A stretch of DNA of 64,000 bases from Pseudomonas massiliensis (lineage in GTDB: Bacteria > Pseudomonadota > Gammaproteobacteria > Pseudomonadales > Pseudomonadaceae). A program made the translations under genes and the position numbers. The stretch is taken from the NCBI RefSeq assembly GCF_000826105.1, contig NZ_CCYK01000004.1, positions 124,001 to 188,000 of the forward strand. Reading direction: 5' to 3'. Below are positions 17,839 through 27,316 of this stretch, in pieces. Below the pieces are notes generated by a model, which worked only from the letters and a program-made list of their open reading frames with translations, made no database searches and was not told the origin of the DNA. Position 1 is the stretch's first letter. Each line of letters begins with the position of its first letter.

Positions 17839-18867
17839 GTGAAAGCGTTTTTTCTGGGCTGGACGGCTCAATATGAGCATCGTTTTATCGCAGCCCTGGC
17901 TGGCCATCGTCCGGTGCGGCACTTGCAGCCAGCCAGGGTGCTTCAGCGCGCCCAGCGTAAGCTTCAATCCTTGAACAAGCGTCTCATGGGCGCCCCCCTG
18001 AGCGATGCCTGGCTTGGGCGGCTGGCGTGTCGCCTGAGCGGAGCGGGCCCGCAGGACTTGCTGGTGTGCAATGAAGGGCAGGTTCGTCGGCACATCAACC
18101 CGGCAGTGGTGCGGGCTTTCCCGGGGCGCAAGGTATTACTGGTACGCGATCTGGTGGACTCGGCTTTCGTGGCCCAGGTTCGGCCATGGTTCAACGCGAT
18201 CTACAGCTTCGACCAGCAGCAGTGCGCGGCCCTGGGCATGCTGCCGCTGGATCAGTTCTTTGCGCTGGGTTACGAAGAGGCCAGGGCCAGGCGAGGCCAA
18301 GGCACGGCCAGGAGGCCGCGAACATGTTTCTTCCTGGGCCGTGACAAGCACCGCGCATCGACATTGCAGGCGCTTGCCGAGGGTTTGATAGCCAATGGCT
18401 GCGAGCCTGACTTCCATATTGTTCGTGATGACAGCACGGAAAAGGCTTGCGCCTATCACGTAGACGACCTGCTGGATTACGAGGAAAACCTGGCCCGGGC
18501 ACAGCGTGCAGATGTGCTGGTGGAAATCAACCAGCCAGGACAGTCTGGAGCCACCTTGCGCACCCTTGAGGCTGCCTACTTTGGCAAAAAGCTCATCACC
18601 AATAACGCGGCTGTCGCTCAGCTTCCCTTGTACCACCCCAACAACGTGTTCATATGGAAAGAGGGCTCGCCGAAGGGCTTGCCGAATGGCTCGCCGGACG
18701 GCTTCGAGGATGGCGACCAGGGCGGGTTGGCGGGCCTCGGGGCGTTTCTGGACGCCCCTCTGGTGCCGTTGCCTGATGCGGTGTTGTACCGTTATTCCCC
18801 GGAGGCCATGCTTGATCGTCTGGTTGCCGATGCTCAGGGATTGCCATGTCCTGTCAAGGAGCCGTAG
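17839..18867 (+). CDS. Putative glycosyltransferase-like protein, surface glycan related
   Basis: The 342-residue cytosolic protein has no membrane segment. Two Rossmann-like halves are suggested: an N-terminal half with KVLLVRDLVDSAF, and a C-terminal half with CFFLGRDKHRASTLQALAEGL followed by ADVLVEINQPGQSGATLRTLE and YFGKKLITNN. The latter resembles the nucleotide-sugar end of GT-B glycosyltransferases. A glycine/proline-rich insert (SPKGLPNGSPDGFEDG, about residues 276-291) is probably a loop. It overlaps the convergent DUF115-like gene by 34 bases. I infer a lipopolysaccharide or capsule role from this pairing; the acceptor and donor are unknown. Confidence 0.5.
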   Translation: MKAFFLGWTAQYEHRFIAALAGHRPVRHLQPARVLQRAQRKLQSLNKRLMGAPLSDAWLGRLACRLSGAGPQDLLVCNEGQVRRHINPAVVRAFPGRKVLLVRDLVDSAFVAQVRPWFNAIYSFDQQQCAALGMLPLDQFFALGYEEARARRGQGTARRPRTCFFLGRDKHRASTLQALAEGLIANGCEPDFHIVRDDSTEKACAYHVDDLLDYEENLARAQRADVLVEINQPGQSGATLRTLEAAYFGKKLITNNAAVAQLPLYHPNNVFIWKEGSPKGLPNGSPDGFEDGDQGGLAGLGAFLDAPLVPLPDAVLYRYSPEAMLDRLVADAQGLPCPVKEP

Positions 18868-19736
18868 AGCGCGCGGCGCAAGGTACCCAGGTCAGCCCTC
18901 GGAATCACCGAAGCCGGTAGCCGACTGCGTGCCGACAGGTTGAAGACCTGCCGGCCTGCGCGGCGGAACGCGCGTTGGAGCACTTCGAAGCTGGGCACTA
19001 TCCGAGTGTCGAAGTGATCGTTCAACCCGCACGGGGAGAGCGTCCTGGTTTCCCGGTCATAGAACCGCTGGGCTGTGCCGTCGAGGTCCACGCCCACCAG
19101 GAAGACCTTCTCGAAACCCAGGTGGTAGGCCAGTTGCGCACAGACATAGGCGACGGTCCGCGCATCGAAGAATCCATAGCTCATGTCCTGGCTGAAACCG
19201 ATACTCCGGCATCGTTTGCTCAATACATTGCGCGAACGCACTGCCTGTTCACGTTCCTTCCCGAAAATATGTCGCCAGCAAGTAGCGGGGGCACGCCGTA
19301 ACGCATACGCCTGGAGACGCCTGGAAGGTGCCAGGCGGGCGATCTCGTCAGGCCACAGGGCCAGGTGCCTGGCCCTGGCCACGGCGGCTTCATACAGCTC
19401 CGGTTGCTGGAGTGGAAAGCCGCGATCCGTACAGACATAGAACAGTGGCTCGATGCTTGTAGGCAACAACCGTGAGATGGCACCGTTCATGGTGATGATC
19501 GGGATCGAAGCGAACTCCTCCAGAGGGAAATCCTGGGTGGACGGGCCCGAAGCGAGGATGATCACCGGCCCTTGCCGGGTATCGCGGCATGCACTGAAGC
19601 ATGGCTGAGCGGTTGCGAGTGAGGACATGAGGGGCGGACCACGCTGAAGGCGATGGAGCATTGCCCGCGCATGGCCGCCAGGAGGCCGCACGGTGACCTG
19701 GTTGCGAGGCTGCTCGATCGCCGTATTTAACGCCAC
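18834..19736 (-). CDS. DUF115-like protein, putative surface glycan biosynthesis
   Basis: The frame opens with GTG at 19736 (300 residues), but similarity-like sequence begins after the ATG at 19628 (264 residues); neither start has a clear ribosome site. Features are PVIILASGPSTQDFP, a nucleotide-binding-like loop, then a central TVAYVCAQLAYHLGFEKVFLVGVDLDG. The loop followed by lgxxxIxLvGxDl is typical of the DUF115/MptE-like family, some members of which act in flagellin or lipopolysaccharide glycan modification. It contains several cysteines and many arginines. It faces the glycosyltransferase-like gene tail to tail. The functional call is tentative. Confidence 0.5.
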   Translation of the reverse strand: MALNTAIEQPRNQVTVRPPGGHARAMLHRLQRGPPLMSSLATAQPCFSACRDTRQGPVIILASGPSTQDFPLEEFASIPIITMNGAISRLLPTSIEPLFYVCTDRGFPLQQPELYEAAVARARHLALWPDEIARLAPSRRLQAYALRRAPATCWRHIFGKEREQAVRSRNVLSKRCRSIGFSQDMSYGFFDARTVAYVCAQLAYHLGFEKVFLVGVDLDGTAQRFYDRETRTLSPCGLNDHFDTRIVPSFEVLQRAFRRAGRQVFNLSARSRLPASVIPRADLGTLRRALYGSLTGHGNP

Positions 19737-19769
19737 CCATATAAGCTGAATGAGTCGTCATGGTCGCGT

Positions 19770-19800
19770 CCCTGATACATCCCTGCGGTTATGTATCGGG
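19770..19800 (-). terminator. Hairpin after the pyr operon
   Basis: CCC(T)GATACAT pairs with ATGTATCGGG around a ten-base loop, lying downstream of pyrC' and upstream of the DUF115-like gene. There is no U-tract; it may end pyr transcription or mark the leader of the next gene. Confidence 0.35.
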
Positions 19801-19850
19801 AACGGTAGGGATCCGCCCCGCCCAAAGGAGCGAGGCGATTGGCCCAGGTG

Positions 19851-21122
19851 TCAGGCCTGATGGGCGATGCGCCCGTCGACCCAGGTATAGCGAACGGCGC
19901 CGGGCAGGCAATGGCCCAGGAAGGGGCAGTTTTGCCCGCGCGAATACCACTGTTCACCCGCCAGGGTCGATGCGGCCGGGTCGAACAGCACCAGATCGGC
20001 GGCGGCGCCCGGCGTGAGCCGACCCACTGGCAGGCGAAGCGCCTGGGCAGGGCCATGGGTGAGCCGCGCCAGGAGCTCCGGCAGGCTCAGCACGCCTTCG
20101 TCCACCAGGGTCAGGGCCAGCGGCAACAAGAGCTCCACGCTGCTGATGCCTGGCTCGGTGGCCCCGAATGGCGCTTGCTTGGCATCCCGCTCATGAGGCT
20201 GATGATGACTGGAAATGGCCTGGATGACGCCAGCCTTGAGCGCTTCGCGCAAGCCGTCACGGTCCCTGGCGGTACGCAGGGGTGGCTGTACGTGATAGAG
20301 GCTAGAGAAGCCGGTCAGGGCCTCGTCGGTCAGTATCAGCTGGTAGAGCGCGACGTCGGCTGTCACAGGCAAGCCGCGGGCCTGCGCCTGGGCAATCATC
20401 TCAGCGCCACGGGCGGTGGTGAGCTGACTGAAGTGGGCTCGCACGCCGCTCTGCTCCACCAGCAGCAACTGACGAGACAGGGCCACGGTTTCCGCCGTTT
20501 CCGGTATGCCGCTCAAGCCGAGGAAGCTGGCCACCGGACCTTCGTGGGCGAGCCCGCCGGCGGCCAGGTCTGCATCCTGGGAATGGAACACTACCGTCAG
20601 GTCGAAGGTGGCTGCGTACTCCAGCGCCCGGCACAGGGTTCGCGTGTTGTTGAAACTCTTCAAGCCGTTGCCGAAGGCGACGCAGCCCGCATCACGCAGG
20701 GCCACGAGTTCGGCCAGTTGCTCGCCGTCCAGGCCCTTGCTCAGCGCGCCTACAGGGAACACCTTGCTGTTGCCCGCGTCCCGTGCGCGGTCCAGAACCA
20801 GTTCGGCCACGGCGGAGCTGTCCAGCACGGGACGAGTCAGCGGTGGGCAGCACAGTGAGGTGACCCCGCCCGCCACGGCCGCCCGGGTTTCGCTGGCGAT
20901 ATTGCCCTTGCGGCTATAACCCGGTTCGCGCAATGCCACATTGAGGTCTACCAGGCCCGGCGCGGCCACCAGGCCGGCGGCTTCGATCCGCTGCTCAGCC
21001 TTGTAGCCCTCCGGTGCCGCCCCGATGGCAAGAACCTTGCCGTCGCGCAGGTGAAGGTCGGTGACCTGGTCCAGGCCCGAGGCTGGGTCGATCACTCGCG
21101 CGCCGATGATGCTTGCACTCAC
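19851..21122 (-). CDS. pyrC': Dihydroorotase-like PyrC', catalytically dead partner of PyrB
   Basis: PyrC' is a dihydroorotase-fold protein that in Pseudomonas assembles with PyrB into the active aspartate transcarbamoylase dodecamer but has no dihydroorotase activity. The 423-residue sequence keeps the family scaffold ([29 protein letters not shown]). The zinc motif that should read D-x-H-x-H is D-L-N-V-A-L, so both metal histidines are gone, as expected for PyrC'. Its ATG overlaps the pyrB stop in ATGA. A true pyrC must lie elsewhere. Confidence 0.95.
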   Translation of the reverse strand: MSASIIGARVIDPASGLDQVTDLHLRDGKVLAIGAAPEGYKAEQRIEAAGLVAAPGLVDLNVALREPGYSRKGNIASETRAAVAGGVTSLCCPPLTRPVLDSSAVAELVLDRARDAGNSKVFPVGALSKGLDGEQLAELVALRDAGCVAFGNGLKSFNNTRTLCRALEYAATFDLTVVFHSQDADLAAGGLAHEGPVASFLGLSGIPETAETVALSRQLLLVEQSGVRAHFSQLTTARGAEMIAQAQARGLPVTADVALYQLILTDEALTGFSSLYHVQPPLRTARDRDGLREALKAGVIQAISSHHQPHERDAKQAPFGATEPGISSVELLLPLALTLVDEGVLSLPELLARLTHGPAQALRLPVGRLTPGAAADLVLFDPAASTLAGEQWYSRGQNCPFLGHCLPGAVRYTWVDGRIAHQA

Positions 21123-22123
21123 TGAAGGTTCTCCTGCTCGATCTGCCGCTGCGTCGCCTGGCCGCTCATCGCCATGGACAGCACCGCCATCCGCACGGCG
21201 ATGCCGTAGGTCACTTGGTTGAGAATCACCGACTGCTCACCGTCGGCCACGGCCGATTCGATTTCCACGCCCCGGTTGATCGGGCCCGGGTGCATCACGA
21301 TGGCGTCGGGTTTGGCCAGGGCCAGGCGTTGGGTGGTCAGGCCGAACAGCCGATAGAACTCGCCCTCGCTGGGCAGCAGCCCACCCTGCATGCGCTCGCG
21401 CTGCAGGCGCAACATGATCACCACATCCACGTCCTTGAGGCCCTCGGCCAGGTCCGTGTACACCTTCACCCCGTATTGCTCCACACCAACGGGAAGCAGG
21501 GTTTTCGGGCCGACCACCCGAATGTCCGGGCAGCCGAGGGTCTTGAGCGCGATCATGTTGGAGCGCGCCACCCGCGAGTGCAGGATGTCCCCGACGATGG
21601 CTACCGAGAGATTTTCGAAGCCCCCCTTGTGCCGACGGATGGTGAGCATGTCCAGCATGCCCTGGGTAGGGTGGGCATGACGGCCGTCGCCGCCGTTGAT
21701 CACCGCCACCTGCGGGCTGACATGTTCGGCAATGTAGTGGGCGGCGCCGGAGTCGGCGTGGCGCACCACGAACATGTCTGCCGCCATGGCTTCCAGGTTG
21801 CGCAGGGTATCGAAGAGGGTTTCACCCTTGCTTGTGGATGACGTCGACACGTTCAGGGTGATCACGTCCGCCGAAAGCCTTTGCGCCGCCAGCTCGAAGG
21901 TGGTGCGCGTGCGGGTGGAGTTCTCGAAGAATACGTTGCAGACCGTCTTGCCGCGCAGCAGCGGGACTTTCTTTACTGCCCGGGCGCCAACCTCCAGGAA
22001 GGAGTCGGCGGTATCCAGGATTTCGGTGAGCAATGTGCGGGGCAGGCCGTCCAGGGAAAGAAAATGCCGCAGCTGGCCTTGGTCGTTGAGCTGCAAGGGG
22101 CGCTTGGCGTGGTTCGACGTCAT
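21119..22123 (-). CDS. pyrB: Aspartate carbamoyltransferase catalytic chain PyrB
   Basis: PyrB condenses carbamoyl phosphate with aspartate, the committed step of pyrimidine synthesis. The 334-residue protein has the carbamoyl-phosphate motif [13 protein letters not shown], then [16 protein letters not shown], the domain-closing [11 protein letters not shown] and [13 protein letters not shown] short N-terminal extension (about 15 residues) is typical of the Pseudomonas class, where it contributes to nucleotide regulation. It is sandwiched by four-base overlaps with pyrR and pyrC'. Confidence 0.97.
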   Translation of the reverse strand: MTSNHAKRPLQLNDQGQLRHFLSLDGLPRTLLTEILDTADSFLEVGARAVKKVPLLRGKTVCNVFFENSTRTRTTFELAAQRLSADVITLNVSTSSTSKGETLFDTLRNLEAMAADMFVVRHADSGAAHYIAEHVSPQVAVINGGDGRHAHPTQGMLDMLTIRRHKGGFENLSVAIVGDILHSRVARSNMIALKTLGCPDIRVVGPKTLLPVGVEQYGVKVYTDLAEGLKDVDVVIMLRLQRERMQGGLLPSEGEFYRLFGLTTQRLALAKPDAIVMHPGPINRGVEIESAVADGEQSVILNQVTYGIAVRMAVLSMAMSGQATQRQIEQENLQ

Positions 22124-22653
22124 CGGGTGGACTCTTGGAAGCTGGACGCGGATTCAAGAACCTGCGGTTCCAGGGTGAGCGGGGAGGGGCCGAGCAATTT
22201 TATACGTTCGTTCGGCGCCAGGGACAGCCTGGCTCCCACCACGTCCGGCCGGATCGGCAATTCGGCGGCGTCCAGGTCCAGCAGGGTGACCAGGGTCACG
22301 CTGGCAGGGCGGCCATAGTCGAACAGCTCGTTCAGCGCGGCCCGCACCGTGCGCCCGCTCATGAGTACATCGTCCACCAGCACCAGGTGCTGGCCTTCGA
22401 TCTCGAAAGGCAGCTCCGACGGCCTTACTTGCGGGTGCAAGCCGTTCTGGCTGAAGTCATCCCGGTAGAAGGACACGTCCAGGGTGCCGAGCGTGTCGCT
22501 CACGCCGAGCTCGGCCAGCAAGGCCTGGGCTACCCAGACGCCACCTGTGCGAATGCCAATGAAGCGGGGGGTTTCGATACGTCGGACGCCGAGTCGCGCG
22601 CGCAGGTCGCTGGCCATCTGGCGAATCAGGTCGGTGGGGTTGGGCAGGGTCAT
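22120..22653 (-). CDS. pyrR: PyrR bifunctional regulator/uracil phosphoribosyltransferase
   Basis: The 177-residue protein from the ATG at 22653 has the PRPP-binding motif [18 protein letters not shown] and the start [15 protein letters not shown], as in PyrR. In Gram-positives PyrR is an RNA-binding attenuation protein; in Pseudomonas it has been linked to control of pyrBC', by a less clear mechanism. No PyrR anti-terminator structure is obvious upstream, because ruvX is only 16 bases away. Its stop overlaps the pyrB start. Confidence 0.93.
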   Translation of the reverse strand: MTLPNPTDLIRQMASDLRARLGVRRIETPRFIGIRTGGVWVAQALLAELGVSDTLGTLDVSFYRDDFSQNGLHPQVRPSELPFEIEGQHLVLVDDVLMSGRTVRAALNELFDYGRPASVTLVTLLDLDAAELPIRPDVVGARLSLAPNERIKLLGPSPLTLEPQVLESASSFQESTR

Positions 22654-22669
22654 GCAGGCTCCAGTCCGG

Positions 22670-23110
22670 TCAGTCAGAGGAAAGTTGCGCGCCGTTGGCC
22701 TCCAGCCAGCCTTCGAGCAACAGCCGGGCGGCGATGGCGTCGACCGGGTTGTCACGGTAGCTGTGGGTGCGCTGGCCTCGCGACATGCGTTCGCCTTTGG
22801 CTTCGAAGGTCGTCAGGCGCTCGTCGTGGGTATGGGCCGGCAGGTTGAAACGACCGCTGAGCTGGCGGGCGAAGCGCTCGGCCCGGGCGCTCATGTCGCT
22901 GGGGGTACCGTCCATGTTCAGCGGAAGCCCCACCACCAGCGCATCGGGCTTCCATTCCGTGATCAACGCTTGCACCTTGAGCCAGTCGGGCACGCCGTTC
23001 TGAGCCTTGAGCACACAAAGCTCGCGAGCCTGGCCGGTGATGACCTGGCCCACGGCAACGCCGATCTGCTTGCTGCCGTAGTCGAAGCCCAGTAGCAAAC
23101 GCACGCTCAT
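22670..23110 (-). CDS. ruvX: Holliday junction resolvase-like RuvX/YqgF
   Basis: The 146-residue RNase H-fold protein starts [19 protein letters not shown], the catalytic-aspartate segment of YqgF, and continues with [13 protein letters not shown] and the closing DERLTTFEA and [14 protein letters not shown] blocks. Members act on RNA (pre-16S rRNA 5' end maturation) and are proposed Holliday junction resolvases. Its ATG overlaps the yqgE stop by one base, and pyrR follows 16 bases later. Confidence 0.95.
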   Translation of the reverse strand: MSVRLLLGFDYGSKQIGVAVGQVITGQARELCVLKAQNGVPDWLKVQALITEWKPDALVVGLPLNMDGTPSDMSARAERFARQLSGRFNLPAHTHDERLTTFEAKGERMSRGQRTHSYRDNPVDAIAARLLLEGWLEANGAQLSSD

Positions 23111-23679
23111 CAGGCGTGGCCCGCCTGGCTGGTAAGCAGCCCCAGAGTGACCCCCAGCCGACTGGCGGCGGCCTCCAGCCGCTGCTCGCTGGGCACGTTG
23201 AACAGGATCTCGGCATCGAAGGGGCAGGTCAGCCAGGCGTTCTCGGCCATTTCGCTTTCCAGTTGCCCCGCTTCCCAGCCGGCATAGCCCAGGGCGATCA
23301 GGCTATGGGCCGGCCCGCTACCATCGGCGATGGCGAACAGCACATCCTGGGACGTGGAGAGGGACACGCCGCCCAGGTCCACGGTGGCATCGAACACTGG
23401 CCCGCTGGTATGCAGGACGAAGCCGCGGTCCATCTGCACGGGGCCGCCCCCGTAGACCGGCACCAGTTGCGCGGACAGGGGCGGGGTGGCCTCCGGGCGA
23501 AGCTGCTCGAGGATGTCGGCCAGGTTCAGTTCCTGGGGGCGATTGACCACCAGGCCCATGGCGCCACGATCAGTATGCTCCACGATATAGGTAAGCGTGT
23601 GGGCGAAGTTCGGATCGGCCATGTGCGGCATGGCGATCAGGAACTGATGCTTGAGGTAGCTGGTTTCGAGAGTCTTCAT
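23110..23679 (-). CDS. YqgE/AlgH family protein
   Basis: The 189-residue protein begins near MKTLETSYLKHQFLIAMPHM and shows the family features FAHTLTYIVEHTDRGAMGLVVNRP, VPVYGGGPVQMDRGFVLH and ALGYAGWEAGQLESEM. AlgH was named from an alginate-regulation screen in P. aeruginosa, but the fold's biochemical activity is not established. It is almost always beside ruvX, as here, which suggests a shared housekeeping role. The start at 23679 lacks a clear ribosome site, but upstream residues do not fit the family. Confidence 0.92.
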   Translation of the reverse strand: MKTLETSYLKHQFLIAMPHMADPNFAHTLTYIVEHTDRGAMGLVVNRPQELNLADILEQLRPEATPPLSAQLVPVYGGGPVQMDRGFVLHTSGPVFDATVDLGGVSLSTSQDVLFAIADGSGPAHSLIALGYAGWEAGQLESEMAENAWLTCPFDAEILFNVPSEQRLEAAASRLGVTLGLLTSQAGHA

Positions 23680-23779
23680 AAAGGTAGTGTGGCGCCGCCT
23701 TGGTGTGCTTACAAGCCAGGAATGGCCCAGCCGGGGCTTTGGTACGAAAACCGCCGGCAAATGCCTGTGCCGCGAAAAC

Positions 23780-24682
23780 CTAGTTGCTCGACAGCCTGTC
23801 CCCTTTCGAGAACCGCCAGGTTCGAATGATTTCGAGCCGATCAATGTCGGAAAGGTCCCCGGTGAAAGGCGCAAAGGGGGCCGCGAGCCGAACGATGCGC
23901 TGGGCGGCTTCGTCCAGCAGCGGCTGCCCCGAGGATTCCAGTACCAGGACTTCGTACAGCGACCCATCCCGGTTGATCGATACCAACATCCGCAGGCTGC
24001 CGTAGATCTGCTGCCGGCGTGCTTCGTCCGGGTAGTTGAGGTTGCCTACGCGTTCGACCTTCTTGCGCCAGTCTTCCTTGTACCAGGCACCCTTGTCGCG
24101 CATGGTCGAGGCGGCGCTGAGCCGGTAGATGCGCGGGCGCTTGGCATAGGCTTGTTGTTCATTGGAAAGCTCGGCCTCGAGGCTGGCGATCTCGCTGGAA
24201 AGCTGGGCGCTGTCGAAGTCTGGAGTGGCGGCCTTGGGGCGTTCGTCCACGGGCTGCTTCTGTGGCCGGGCTTCGGTCTTGGTAGGTTGGCTCGCTGTGG
24301 TGGCGACTGCCTTGGTCTTCTGCGGTGCCTGCTCACGAACGGGCCGTGGCGCTGGCGGTGGCGTGACCTTGTTGATCTGCTCGCTCTGGAACGGAGCCAC
24401 TTCGGTGGTTTTCGGTACCGCCTTGTGTTCCAGGGTGCCGCTGCCTTGCTGGTTGTCCTGGGCAAGGTAATCAGCCTGCTCCGGGGCCTTGTCGCTCTTG
24501 AAGGTCGACAGGGTCACTTCCAGGGTCTTGCTGATCTGCGCCGGTGGCTGCAGATCGAAGCTCACTCCCAGGATCACCGCCAGATGCACCAGCGCGGCCA
24601 CGAACAAGGCAAACCCCAAGCGGTCCGCCGGGCGGGCGGCCTTGGTGGTGAGCTTGGCGGAGATGTCGGTAAAGCTGGTCAT
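23780..24682 (-). CDS. tonB3: TonB-family energy transducer (TonB3-like)
   Basis: The 300-residue protein has one membrane anchor (about residues 22-42, LGFALFVAALVHLAVILGV). A long Pro/Lys/Gln linker and a coiled-coil-like segment (LSSEIASLEAELSNEQQAY) follow. A C-terminal TonB domain has YPDEARRQQIYGSLRMLVSI and SSGQPLLDEAAQRIVRLAAPF. Position next to gshB and near pilG matches P. aeruginosa PA0406 (tonB3), which is needed for twitching rather than iron uptake. The same role here is inference. exbB and exbD are not adjacent. Confidence 0.85.
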   Translation of the reverse strand: MTSFTDISAKLTTKAARPADRLGFALFVAALVHLAVILGVSFDLQPPAQISKTLEVTLSTFKSDKAPEQADYLAQDNQQGSGTLEHKAVPKTTEVAPFQSEQINKVTPPPAPRPVREQAPQKTKAVATTASQPTKTEARPQKQPVDERPKAATPDFDSAQLSSEIASLEAELSNEQQAYAKRPRIYRLSAASTMRDKGAWYKEDWRKKVERVGNLNYPDEARRQQIYGSLRMLVSINRDGSLYEVLVLESSGQPLLDEAAQRIVRLAAPFAPFTGDLSDIDRLEIIRTWRFSKGDRLSSN

Positions 24683-24782
24683 CGGGTTCCCGGCAGGCGT
24701 GCCCTTGCGGCCAATGGCGCGGCATCATACCGCAAAAGCCTGATGAGGACGGCGCAGCCGATTGGCGGCCCGCCCCCTCTTG

Positions 24783-25736
24783 TCAGCGCTGTTCGAGCTT
24801 GCGCGCGATGGCGTCCATCAGCAGCCCGCCGATGTCCGTACCGAAGGCAGCGTCGATTTCCCGGGCGCAGGTCGGGCTGGTGACGTTGATCTCGGTAAGG
24901 TAATCGCCAATTACATCCAGGCCTACGAACATCAGGCCCTTTTCCCGCAGGGTAGGGCCTACCTGGGCGGCAATCCAGCGGTCCCGCTCGGTGAGCGGCC
25001 GCGCCTCGCCACGGCCGCCAGCGGCCAGGTTGCCTCGCGTTTCCCCAGCGGCGGGAATACGCGCCAGGCAGTAATCCACAGGCTCGCCATCGATCATCAG
25101 GATGCGCTTGTCGCCTTCCTTGATCGCCGGGATGTAGGCCTGTGCCATGGTCTGGTGGGTGCCGTGCGCGGTAAGGGTTTCCAGGATCACCGACAGGTTC
25201 GGATCGCCTTCGCGATGACGGAAGATGGACGCCCCGCCCATTTCGTCCAGAGGCTTGAGAATGACATCGCCATGCTCCGCCACGAAGGCACGGATGATGT
25301 CCTGGCGGCGGCTGACCAGGGTCGGCGGGTTGCACTGCGGGAACTGGGTAGCGAACAGCTTCTCGTTGCAGTCGCGCAGGCTCTGGGGCTTGTTGACCAC
25401 CAGCACGCCGGCGCGCTCGGCCTGCTCGAGGAAGTAGGTGGCGTAGACGAACTCGATGTTGAAGGGCGGGTCCTTGCGCATCAGGATCACGTCAAGCTCG
25501 GCCAGGGCGATGTCCTGGGCCGCTTCCAGCGCGTACCAATGCTGCGGGTCGGCGAACACTTTCAAGGGGCTGGCCTTGGCCCGAGGTTGCCCATTGGCCT
25601 GGTAGAGGTCGGGCAGCTCCATGTAGGTCAGCTCCCAGCCGCGGGCCTGGGCGGCCAGGAGCAGCGCCAGGGACGTATCCTTCTTGTAGGCGATACGGGA
25701 AATGGGGTCCATGACGATTCCGACGCGGATAGGCAT
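24783..25736 (-). CDS. gshB: Glutathione synthetase GshB
   Basis: GshB ligates gamma-glutamylcysteine with glycine using ATP. From the ATG at 25736 (GGAGA upstream) the protein has 317 residues, the family length. Visible are the start IRVGIVMDPISRI, the ATP-grasp segment VILKPLDEMGGASIFRH, and DVIGDYLTEINVTSPTCARE near the C-terminus. It heads the long minus-strand run toward pyrC', with a 100-base gap before tonB3, and is divergent from pilG across 190 bases. Confidence 0.97.
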   Translation of the reverse strand: MPIRVGIVMDPISRIAYKKDTSLALLLAAQARGWELTYMELPDLYQANGQPRAKASPLKVFADPQHWYALEAAQDIALAELDVILMRKDPPFNIEFVYATYFLEQAERAGVLVVNKPQSLRDCNEKLFATQFPQCNPPTLVSRRQDIIRAFVAEHGDVILKPLDEMGGASIFRHREGDPNLSVILETLTAHGTHQTMAQAYIPAIKEGDKRILMIDGEPVDYCLARIPAAGETRGNLAAGGRGEARPLTERDRWIAAQVGPTLREKGLMFVGLDVIGDYLTEINVTSPTCAREIDAAFGTDIGGLLMDAIARKLEQR

Positions 25737-25926
25737 GGTGGCGGGTCTCCAGGCAAAAAAAGGGCAGGCTTCGATGGCCGTCAGGGTGGCCCGCGCGCGA
25801 GGCGCGGTCAAGGGCGGCTACCCGGTTGGTCGTGGAAGCCGCAATGGGAGTATGCTAAAAAGCTCCCAGGTCCGCGCCCGTCCGGCAGGCGTGCCGGGCC
25901 AGCCGAGGCAGACCGAACGAGCGATC

Positions 25927-26328
25927 ATGGAACAGCATTCGCAGGGCCTGAAAGTCATGGTGGTGGATGATTCCAAGACCATCCGCCACACGGCCGAAAC
26001 GCTATTGGAGCAGGTTGGCTGCGAAGTGGTGACCGCGGTGGACGGTCTCGACGCGCTGGCGCGCCTGGCCGACCGACAGCCCCGGGTCGTATTCATCGAT
26101 GTGATGATGCCGCGTCTCGATGGTTACCAGGCGTGCCAGCTGATCAAGCAGAACCCCCGATTCGCGAGCGTTCGTGTGGTCATGCTGTCGTCGCGCGATG
26201 GCCTGTTCGACCGGGCCCGGGCCCGGGCGGTGGGGGCCGACCAGTTCCTCACCAAGCCCTTCGACCGTGCCTCGCTGGTGCAGGCCATCCACGCCCAGGT
26301 GCCGGACTTCCAGCCGTCGCCGCCGTGA
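25927..26328 (+). CDS. pilG: Type IV pilus response regulator PilG
   Basis: PilG is a single-domain CheY-like receiver of the Chp system that promotes pilus extension and cAMP signalling. The 133-residue protein has the acidic pair in VMVVDDSKT, the phospho-acceptor aspartate in VVFIDVMMPRLDGY, the Thr/Ser switch in VVMLSSRDG and the lysine in LTKPFDR. Start is the ATG at 25927. It opens the pilGHIJ-chpA-chpC cluster; pilH follows after 55 bases. Confidence 0.96.
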   Translation: MEQHSQGLKVMVVDDSKTIRHTAETLLEQVGCEVVTAVDGLDALARLADRQPRVVFIDVMMPRLDGYQACQLIKQNPRFASVRVVMLSSRDGLFDRARARAVGADQFLTKPFDRASLVQAIHAQVPDFQPSPP

Positions 26329-26383
26329 GCGCTCCGCCCCGCGCCTTGTCGCGCACCCTTTATCGAATCCTACGAGGAACAGC

Positions 26384-26749
26384 ATGGCTCGAATCCTGAT
26401 CATCGATGACTCGGCCACCGAGCTGCAGAAACTCACCGGCATGCTCGAACGCCAGGGCCACCAGGTACTCAAGGCCGCCAACGGCGCCGACGGCGTGGCC
26501 CTGGCCCGGCAGGAGCGGCCGGACGCCGTGTTGATGGACATCGTGATGCCGGGCATGAATGGTTTTCAGGCAACTCGCCAACTGACCAAGGACGAGTCCA
26601 CCGCGCAGATCCCGATCATCATCATCACCAGCAAGGACCAGGAAACCGACAAGGTCTGGGGCGCGCGCCAGGGGGCACGGGCTTACCTGACCAAGCCCTT
26701 CGAGGAAAGCGAGCTCACCGCCGCCCTCGCCGGCGTACTGGCCCGCTGA
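26384..26749 (+). CDS. pilH: Type IV pilus response regulator PilH
   Basis: PilH is the second CheY-like output of the Chp system, generally opposing PilG by favouring retraction or acting as a phosphate sink. The 121-residue receiver shows ILIIDDSATEL, AVLMDIVMPGMNGF, IIIITSKDQETD and YLTKPFEESEL, matching PilH rather than PilG (the KDQ run after the switch residue). A GAGGAA site precedes the ATG. pilI begins six bases after the stop. Confidence 0.95.
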   Translation: MARILIIDDSATELQKLTGMLERQGHQVLKAANGADGVALARQERPDAVLMDIVMPGMNGFQATRQLTKDESTAQIPIIIITSKDQETDKVWGARQGARAYLTKPFEESELTAALAGVLAR

Positions 26750-26755
26750 GCAGCG

Positions 26756-27295
26756 ATGAATGCCTCTTCGACGGCCTTCGAGCTGCTGTTGGCCATGGAC
26801 CAGCGCTGCCGTGCGCGGGCCGCGAGCCTGCCGGTGGAGCAGGATGGCGAAGCGCCGTGGAGCGGTATCAGCTTTCGCCTGGGCAATGGCTGGTATGTGG
26901 CGCCCATGAGCGAAGTGGCCGAAGTACTGCCTGAGCCACGCATGACTCGCATTCCGGGCACCAAGCCCTGGGTATTGGGCGTGGCGAACCTGCGTGGGCG
27001 CCTGCTGCCGGTGATGAACCTGTCAGGCTATTTCGGCGCGGCCCTGTCCAGCCACAGACGGCAGCGGCGGGTGCTGGTGATCGACCACGACGACCTGTTC
27101 ACCGGCCTGCTGGTGGATGAGGCGCCCGGCCTTCAGCATTTTCCCCGGACCGACCTGGCCATGGTCCCACCCGAAAACCTCGACGAGGCCTTGGCGCCCT
27201 TCGTTCGCGGTTACTTCTTTCATGAGCGCGAATGGGCGGTGTTCAGTCCTTTCGCGCTGGTCACGGCGACGGAGTTTCTCGATGTGGCGGCTTGA
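26756..27295 (+). CDS. pilI: Pilus chemosensory coupling protein PilI (CheW-like)
   Basis: PilI couples the receptor PilJ to the kinase ChpA. The 179-residue protein has a CheW SH3-like fold with GISFRLGNGWYVAPMSEVAEVL, the signature IPGTKPWVLGVANLRGRLLPVM, and VLVIDHDDLFTGLLVDE. A 35-residue N-terminal lead precedes the domain. It starts six bases after pilH and is followed by pilJ after 21 bases. Confidence 0.95.
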   Translation: MNASSTAFELLLAMDQRCRARAASLPVEQDGEAPWSGISFRLGNGWYVAPMSEVAEVLPEPRMTRIPGTKPWVLGVANLRGRLLPVMNLSGYFGAALSSHRRQRRVLVIDHDDLFTGLLVDEAPGLQHFPRTDLAMVPPENLDEALAPFVRGYFFHEREWAVFSPFALVTATEFLDVAA

Positions 27296-27316
27296 TGCGC
27301 TCAAAGGCGTCGCGCG

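Noticed and set aside
18661..18710. Short repeated SPKGLPNGSPDG segment as a DNA repeat element
   Set aside because: It is in frame within the glycosyltransferase-like gene and is more likely a flexible loop.
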